Source: Enterococcus malodoratus ATCC 43197 (GTDB taxonomy: Bacteria > Bacillota > Bacilli > Lactobacillales > Enterococcaceae). Taken from it: a stretch of DNA of 64,000 bases. This document shows positions 58,920 to 64,000 of the stretch, piece after piece (positions within the stretch are counted from its first letter, which is position 1; each line of letters opens with the position of its first letter). A model generated the notes under the pieces. It was not told the DNA's origin. It did no database searches and saw only the letters and a program-made list of their open reading frames with translations. Location of the stretch: positions 248,001 to 312,000 of the forward strand of contig NZ_KE136483.1 of assembly GCF_000407185.1 (NCBI RefSeq). The letters run 5' to 3'. Both the position numbers and the translations under genes were made by a program.

Positions 58920-59924
58920 ATGGATATTTATTTAAAAAAAGCAGCACTTCATATCGTTGATCGGGAATCAGGCGATCCGATTTATAGTCAGAGCGAATTA
59001 GACTTAACAAAAGAATACGTTCGCGAATATTTAACGAAGAAAATTCAAAAATTATCTTCAGCTCAAACCAAAACGGGAATGCTAACAGAGGATTCAACGT
59101 TTGCTTTGTTGAGCCAACAGGCAGAACATGACTTTTTATCGGTGAGCGAAAGAATCGTGACTCGTTGGTATGAGGCATATAAAGAGAGTGAAGAGGCGCC
59201 AAGTGCGGATGCTTTTGTTGTCTTATATGAAGAAGACACGCAAATGTACTTAGCCTTTTTAAAGGTAAATTATCACGAGGGCTACACACACCTAGTAGAT
59301 TCCGATGAGGCTGGATTGAAAAACGAATTAATTATTCACCGTGCGTTATTATCGAGCAAGTCCCAAAAGGCCGATGAAGGCATCGTAGTCAATTTAGGTA
59401 ATTTGAGTTATGAGCTGATTGAGAAAAAATATCCTTTTTCTGGGGAAAAACGATTGTATTTTTCAACGCAAGTGATTGAAAGCCGCCCAGCACCTTCATT
59501 GGAAGAAAATGTTCGTGTTATAAAAAAAGTTGCAGAAAAAATTGGGGCGAAGTTTGAAAATCCCAAACACGATGTCATCGCTGATGTGAAAGAAGCTGTC
59601 TACGATGTGGTAGAAGAAAGCGGTCAGATCGATGCCAAGGTCGTTGCGCAAAAAGTCTTTAAAGACAATGTGTCGGCCCAAATGGCGTTTCAAGAAGAAG
59701 TCGTAGAAAAAGGGTATGTGGATCAAGCACCGCTTTTACGCGAGGTTCGCGAAATCACGGAGAAAAAATATGGTAAACAAAAGTTAAAATTATCAAACGG
59801 CATCGAATTGATCGTGCCTTTGGACGTTTATCGCAATCCTGAATTAATCGAATTTATCAATAATCCTGATGGCACAATTTCTGTGACGATTAAGAATGTT
59901 GATGAAGTAATCAATCGTCTGTAG
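58920..59924 (+). CDS. Nucleoid-associated protein (NdpA/37-kDa family)
   Basis: 334 residues from ATG 58920 (AGGAAATCC context). The longer frame to 58830 is hydrophobic and unsupported. N-terminal strand DIYLKKAALHIVDRESGDP, middle AFLKVNYHEGYTHLVDSDE and RPAPSLEENVRVIKKVAEKI fit the NdpA family. In E. coli YejK binds the nucleoid. Predicted cytosolic. Role in this organism unknown. Confidence 0.82.
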   Translation: MDIYLKKAALHIVDRESGDPIYSQSELDLTKEYVREYLTKKIQKLSSAQTKTGMLTEDSTFALLSQQAEHDFLSVSERIVTRWYEAYKESEEAPSADAFVVLYEEDTQMYLAFLKVNYHEGYTHLVDSDEAGLKNELIIHRALLSSKSQKADEGIVVNLGNLSYELIEKKYPFSGEKRLYFSTQVIESRPAPSLEENVRVIKKVAEKIGAKFENPKHDVIADVKEAVYDVVEESGQIDAKVVAQKVFKDNVSAQMAFQEEVVEKGYVDQAPLLREVREITEKKYGKQKLKLSNGIELIVPLDVYRNPELIEFINNPDGTISVTIKNVDEVINRL

Positions 59925-59979
59925 AAGCAGACTATCAAAGCTGTTTCCAATGTTTGTTCTATTTACATGAAGAAAGTCT

Positions 59980-60011
59980 GAGCCCTTTTTTGTTCGAAAA
60001 AGGGCTCTTTG
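59980..60011 (+). terminator. Rho-independent terminator
   Basis: GAGCCCTTTTT pairs with AAAAAGGGCTC, 6-base loop, TTTG tail. Confidence 0.8.
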
Positions 60012-60068
60012 AAATTGAGCTAGTTAAAAGAATGCGCTAGAATAAAGAAAACAATCGGAGGAAGCAAG

Positions 60069-61018
60069 ATGGAAGAATACAATGAATTTTTCCGCATTGG
60101 ACAATATACGGACGCGGAAGCGATGACTGGCTGTACGGTCATTCTCTGTGAGGATGGCGTGACGGGCGGTGTTTCGGTACGCGGCGGTTCACCGAATACT
60201 CGTGATACGGATGCTTTAAAATCGGAAAATAATCGAAAATTTGTGCACGGGGTGACATTATCTGGCGGAAGCGCCTTTGGACTAGCCGCAAACGCGGGTG
60301 TGGTAGATTTTTTGGAAGAAAACGGTATTGGTCGGGACATGGGGATTACGTTTGTACCGAATGTTGTGGGAGCCAGTCTTTTTGATCTGCGCATCGGGCG
60401 TGCAGATGTTCGGCCAAATTATCAAGCAGGGCGCAACGCTTGTGAACAAGCCTTTAGTGGACAACAATTTCAAGCAGGAAACTATGGTGCGGGGACAGGT
60501 TGCAGCGTCGGGACTATCAATGGTGCGAAAAACGCCATGAAAGGTGGTATCGGGCTGTACACGATGCGCCACGGTAATCTTTGGGTGACAGCAGTTATTG
60601 CAGTCAACGCCGTAGGAGACGTTTATGAGGAAGAACTTGGCAAAATTATTGCTGGTGCCCGTAAGCCGGGTGAAAAAAGATCGGATTTTCTGAAGAACTT
60701 TTCCTTGAACACTATCAAAACGAAGAAGCCTTATTTGATGGAAATACGGTGATTGGTTGTGTCATGACGAACGCGACCTTTCCAAAAGCCAAGATGAATA
60801 AACTGGCTGATATTAGTCATAATGGAATTGCACGAGCGATTCGTCCGTCACATACGACTTATGATGGCGATACCCTATTTGTTTTAGGTGCGAATCAAAT
60901 TGAGGCAAGCTTTGAAGCAGTTTCGATCTTGGCTGTTGAAGCGGTTCGTCGAGCAATTATTGCTGGTACGAAGACAGCAGCGACTTATGGCGATTATTTA
61001 GCTTATCAAGATGTATAA
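60069..61018 (+). pseudogene. P1-family (DmpA-like) peptidase, frameshifted
   Basis: Two frames make one protein. The first (60069 onward) has GVSVRGGSPNTRDTD, HGVTLSGGSAFGLAANAG and NYGAGTGCSVGTINGAKNAM, diagnostic of the DmpA/P1 aminopeptidase family. The second, from about 60674, has LFDGNTVIGCVMTNATF with the nucleophile region, then IRPSHTTYDGDTLFVLGANQ. Adding one A to the A6 run at 60673-60678 joins them (GEKKIGFSEELFLEHYQ) into about 316 residues. Either a real loss, a slip-prone phase variant, or a sequencing error. RBS GGAGGAAGC. Confidence 0.8.
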
Positions 61019-61021
61019 AAG

Positions 61022-61057
61022 AAAGGGCCAAGACGAACTTGTCTTGGCCCTTTTGAG
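61022..61057 (+). terminator. Rho-independent terminator
   Basis: Perfect 13-bp stem AAAGGGCCAAGAC with a 6-base loop and TTTT. Confidence 0.9.
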
Positions 61058-61075
61058 TTTTGATTTTTAATAAAA

Positions 61076-61104
61076 CCAAAAGACTAGCCAAGGATCAGCT
61101 AGTC
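61076..61104 (-). terminator. Rho-independent terminator
   Basis: GACTAGC/GCTAGTC stem; on the minus strand TTTTGG follows. Ends the AmaP-DUF2273-Gls24 operon. Confidence 0.65.
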
Positions 61105-61116
61105 AGTGGGGAAGAT

Positions 61117-61653
61117 TTATTTAACGCGTGGTTCAGATTCTAAGTTGTCACTGATTTTCTCAGTTTGATTGCTCATGGCATTCTTCGCACGATTGGTTTG
61201 TTTTGATGCGAATTTCCCAGTCGTTTGAGCAGCACTAGTGACTTTATCTTGAACTGTTTCGCTATCTTCTTCATATTCTTCGCGCGTTTTAATATCGACA
61301 ACGTTCACATTCACTTCGATTACATCCAAATGAGTCATTTTGTCGACTTCTTCAGAAATCAATTTTTTCATTTGATCATAAATGTCTTCAATGTCTTTGC
61401 CGTATTCAACGACCACATCCATATCAACAGCAACTTGCTTTTTGCCGACTTCAGTACTGATACCGGAAGTTACATCATCGCTATTGACTAATTTGTCCTT
61501 AATGTTAGAGAAGAAACCGCCGTCTACAGTCAATAAGCCGTTGACGTTTTCCAAAGCGATTCCGATGATTTTTTGAATCACTTTGTCTTCATAAGTTAAT
61601 TCGCCCTTTACATCCTTTTTCACTTCTGTTGGTTTGATTGTTGTGTTATCCAT
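61117..61653 (-). CDS. gls24: Asp23/Gls24-family envelope stress protein
   Basis: 178 residues. The Asp23 domain has LTYEDKVIQKIIGIALENVNG, VDGGFFSNIKDKL, and VAVDMDVVVEYGKDIEDIYDQ. The tail is charged and rich in Gln/Lys. Family members bind the membrane through AmaP and respond to alkaline or envelope stress. In enterococci the Gls24 proteins are linked to bile resistance and virulence. Last gene of a three-gene minus-strand operon; RBS AGGAGG. Confidence 0.92.
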   Translation of the reverse strand: MDNTTIKPTEVKKDVKGELTYEDKVIQKIIGIALENVNGLLTVDGGFFSNIKDKLVNSDDVTSGISTEVGKKQVAVDMDVVVEYGKDIEDIYDQMKKLISEEVDKMTHLDVIEVNVNVVDIKTREEYEEDSETVQDKVTSAAQTTGKFASKQTNRAKNAMSNQTEKISDNLESEPRVK

Positions 61654-61730
61654 AATTTCTTTCCTCCTAGGTGTATTAATGTATTAACCCTTTCTAAAAG
61701 AAAAAGTTAGTTCAATTCTGATTGTGTTAA

Positions 61731-61919
61731 CTATTTTTTCAGGTAGTCATCTAAAATATGGTTGTTCTTTAGATAGATACCGACAACTACTCCGATAACT
61801 GTGATCAAAATCAGTAAGATCGTTTTAAAGAAGCCGATGGTAAAGAATAGCACAGCTAAGATAAAACCGAGGATACCGAAGATCATAGGCAGTTTGTCTC
61901 GTGTTAAAAATTCCTGCAT
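61731..61919 (-). CDS. DUF2273 small membrane protein
   Basis: 62 residues with two hydrophobic helices (LPMIFGILGFILAVLFFTIGF and TILLILITVIGVVVGIYL). This is the usual middle member of Asp23/Gls24 operons. RBS GGAGGAACAGCG. Function unknown. Confidence 0.88.
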   Translation of the reverse strand: MQEFLTRDKLPMIFGILGFILAVLFFTIGFFKTILLILITVIGVVVGIYLKNNHILDDYLKK

Positions 61920-61930
61920 CGCTGTTCCTC

Positions 61931-62506
61931 CTATTCTACTCGCGGCCGTGTACGTGTTACCGTTGTTTCTGTTGGCGTGGGTTCAAATGATTGAAGTTTT
62001 ACTTTGATCGAGACTTTTTCTTCAGGTCCTAATAATTCCCGAAGCTTCGTCTCCACATTCTTAGCCCAACGGTCTGTTTGACCAACCAGGCCCGATGTCT
62101 TCTTCAATTGCCCGCGAACATTCACTCTAATTTTATTTTTCGTTGCTGTTACATTAACTTTTGGGTTGTCCATGAAGTCTTCCTGTTTGATACTTGTCCG
62201 AACATATCCCTCAATTGCTCGCTTGTCTAAGGCCAATTTTCCGCGATCTTCTTGCAAAACAAATTTGGTCACTCGTTTTGGATAGAACAGAATCACGAAA
62301 ATTCCAATGACCGTTAAGATTGCTAGAGCTGCTGCTACCCAGAATAAATATAGCTGAGCATAATCGTTTGTTAGTACAAACTGTTGCAATGAACTAAAAT
62401 CTAACGGGTTTGAAGCAATAAAGTAATAGATTGCGACAACGGATAGAAAAATAGAAAGTAAGACCAGTGAAAAAATAATTAGGATGGTTTTGAGAACTTT
62501 GTTCAT
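61931..62506 (-). CDS. amaP: AmaP alkaline-shock membrane anchor protein
   Basis: 191 residues from ATG 62506 (GGAGGTGCGGT upstream). Two N-terminal helices (about 3-27 and 52-75) are followed by an Asp23-like cytosolic domain (VLQEDRGKLALDKRAIEGYV..., VNVTATKNKIRVNVRGQL). Tethers Gls24 to the membrane. The first gene of the operon. Confidence 0.9.
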   Translation of the reverse strand: MNKVLKTILIIFSLVLLSIFLSVVAIYYFIASNPLDFSSLQQFVLTNDYAQLYLFWVAAALAILTVIGIFVILFYPKRVTKFVLQEDRGKLALDKRAIEGYVRTSIKQEDFMDNPKVNVTATKNKIRVNVRGQLKKTSGLVGQTDRWAKNVETKLRELLGPEEKVSIKVKLQSFEPTPTETTVTRTRPRVE

Positions 62507-62719
62507 ACCGCACCTCCTCACTTCAATATTTCTAAATTGTTTACAATAAAATAATAAAATGATATCCCTTTTATGTAAAAAAATTTGCTTGCATTTCTAT
62601 TAAAAAAACTTTTTTCGTGTAGATTGAAAGGTTCTAGTCAAGAGAATAATAATATTTACCGGGATTTTTCATTTTTTAAATTATTATAGAAAAAAATGAT
62701 CGAGCAGTTTTTTTGAATA

Positions 62720-62757
62720 AAAAAAAGAAGTGTGACAAATGACTTTGTCGCACTTCT
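62720..62757 (-). terminator. Rho-independent terminator
   Basis: AGAAGTGTGACAAA pairs with TTTGTCGCACTTCT (one G-U), then eight T on the minus strand. Ends the UbiB-family gene. Confidence 0.9.
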
Positions 62758-62770
62758 ATTAATAAATAGT

Positions 62771-64000
62771 TTAACGTTCTCTCCATTTTCGATAACGGCG
62801 ATAGAGGCTTTCAACGACTAGGAAAAGAATCGACAGGGCAGCAACAGAGTAGCCAAAGATTCCCAGATCAGAAATCAGTGTATCGCCTTTTGGAGATGTT
62901 TGCACAAGGATAGAGGAACCAATAACTAAGGCAGACAGAATCAAACCGATCACTAAACGATTCACCATGGCTTCTGCTCGTTCCAAAAAATTTCGCTGAT
63001 TTTTTACTTCGAGGTTCAGTTTGCCTTTTCCTTTAGCAAAGGTATCTAAAGCATTCAACGCATGACTTGGGATTTTTGGCAAAGCCTTTAAAGTAGATAA
63101 ATAATCTAAGCCTGTTTCCTGCAGCTCATTTTTCAGATTCAATTGTTGGATAAAATATTTTTGTGCGAAAGGGGCGACCACTTCGAACAACGATAGATCT
63201 GGATTCAAGTCTTCGATAACGCCTTCTAAAGTACCAAAGGCCTTGATCAGCATCGTGACAGAATCATCAATCTGCAAATTATTATCGTGACAGATGATTA
63301 CCACCTGTGAGAATACTTTTTGCAGATCGATCTCCTTAACCGGCAAGTTCAAATAGCGATTTAAAAAATCATCCAATTCATCGGTAAATTTTTCTTCATC
63401 AAAGCTGCCAACCTGTTTGCAGATAGCATGAACAGCATTAGCGATTCGTTGAGTATCTTTGCTGTAGATAGCGATAATCGTATTGCTCATTTTGGACTGC
63501 ATCTCGCGAGTGATCGTCCCCATCATACCAAAATCAATAAAGTTTAATCGGAAAGGGCGAAGCCGTTCATTTTTAGAATAGGTGACCTCGTAAGGAATGT
63601 TTCCAAATTTTCCTTGATGTTCTTTTGATTTGATCGATTGTTCCTTTTGGTTTTCTTCGTCACTTATTAATTGTAGTAGAATATTGCCGGGGTGGGGGTC
63701 GGCATGGAAGAAGCCATCTTCAAATACTTCCTTCATGAAATGTTCGATTAACAATTCACTGATTGTTTTCTTTAGTTCTTTATAGGTTTTCTCGCCCTGT
63801 ACGATTTTATCGTCATCAGCGTTGATCAATTCTTTTAGGTTCTTGCCAGACATCAGTTCCATCACGATGACCTTTTTAGTGGAGTAGGCAGGCTCCATTT
63901 TAGGCGCACGAATTTCTTTCCAGCCGTTGTTCAAACGATAGAATTCTTCCGCTAAGACCAGCTCTTTTTGGAAATCCAACTCATTTTGCAGTGAAACGCG
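62771..64000 (-). CDS. UbiB/AarF (ABC1) kinase-like protein, partial at 5' end
   Basis: At least 409 residues; the frame runs open through the window edge, so the N-terminal kinase lobe (with the KxGQ motif) is outside. Visible motifs are KKVIVMELMSGKNLKEL (hinge region), FFHADPHPGNILL (catalytic-loop Asp) and LNFIDFGMMGTITREMQ (DFG). The last ~65 residues hold two membrane helices (VIGLILSALVIGSSILVQ and LGIFGYSVAALSILFLVVE). UbiB proteins are atypical ATP-binding proteins that aid quinone or other isoprenoid-lipid handling at the membrane. Confidence 0.88.
   Translation of the reverse strand, partial: RVSLQNELDFQKELVLAEEFYRLNNGWKEIRAPKMEPAYSTKKVIVMELMSGKNLKELINADDDKIVQGEKTYKELKKTISELLIEHFMKEVFEDGFFHADPHPGNILLQLISDEENQKEQSIKSKEHQGKFGNIPYEVTYSKNERLRPFRLNFIDFGMMGTITREMQSKMSNTIIAIYSKDTQRIANAVHAICKQVGSFDEEKFTDELDDFLNRYLNLPVKEIDLQKVFSQVVIICHDNNLQIDDSVTMLIKAFGTLEGVIEDLNPDLSLFEVVAPFAQKYFIQQLNLKNELQETGLDYLSTLKALPKIPSHALNALDTFAKGKGKLNLEVKNQRNFLERAEAMVNRLVIGLILSALVIGSSILVQTSPKGDTLISDLGIFGYSVAALSILFLVVESLYRRYRKWRER

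Overview
The window looks like the chromosome of a low-GC Gram-positive coccus close to Enterococcus. The signs are a Gls24/AmaP envelope-stress operon, LPXTG and WxL-cluster-like surface proteins, strong AGGAGG ribosome-binding sites, a Thr T-box, cre-like sites, and a gene content typical of lactic acid bacteria (Asp23/Gls24, EbsC/YbaK, PFL-ACT pair, M42 peptidase). I cannot name the species from the sequence alone. No rRNA, tRNA, CRISPR array or prophage is visible. The only clear mobile element is one IS30-family insertion (55215-56266).

Layout. 1-6356: surface proteins. These are the tail of an LPXTG-type protein, a WxL-cluster-like operon (beta-helix adhesin, membrane-anchored Ig-like protein, small secreted protein, signal-less LPXTG protein) and a separate LPXTG adhesin. 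6427-12191: AlkC-like repair protein, AraC regulator with a DUF2000 partner, TerC membrane protein, a LytTR/GHKL two-component system and a GyrI-like protein. 12192-14647: a long leader and a YjiM/YjiL (double-cubane cluster protein and activase) operon with Fur-like and cre-like sites. 14696-19943: broken DUF998 gene, ABC-2 exporter with its TetR regulator, small membrane proteins. 20056-24694: a DapB-family reductase and a cysteine operon (trans-sulfuration enzyme plus cystine ABC importer). Its leader carries two short ORFs, each with three consecutive Cys codons.

24739-33382: P-type ATPase behind a yybP-ykoY-type Mn2+ riboswitch, M42 peptidase, methyltransferase, and a Fur-boxed pair of ABC half-transporters. 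33441-41569: two YjeM-like permeases, GNAT, DUF554, a ClpP paralog with an Asn in the triad, PucR regulator, threonine-aldolase-like enzyme. 41670-50104: small metabolic genes (MBL hydrolase, YbaK, SorC regulator with a fructose-6-P aldolase, DUF1722, MDR oxidoreductase, cyclase, nitroreductase, ACT+PFL pair). 50226-58742: orphan large FtsX permease, T-box-controlled threonyl-tRNA synthetase whose editing site is lost, IS30, and a TetR/FtsX/ATPase efflux locus. 58920-64000: nucleoid-associated protein, frameshifted P1 peptidase, AmaP-DUF2273-Gls24 operon, and a UbiB-family kinase running off the window.

The most interesting material is regulatory. It includes the double poly-Cys leader before the cystine operon, the two-ORF leader before the double-cubane operon, metal control at several loci (Mn riboswitch, two near-identical Fur boxes), and two enzyme paralogs with altered active sites (ThrRS editing site, ClpP triad). 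Two genes (DUF998, P1 peptidase) are broken by single-base shifts at or near homopolymers, which may be real or may be sequencing errors.
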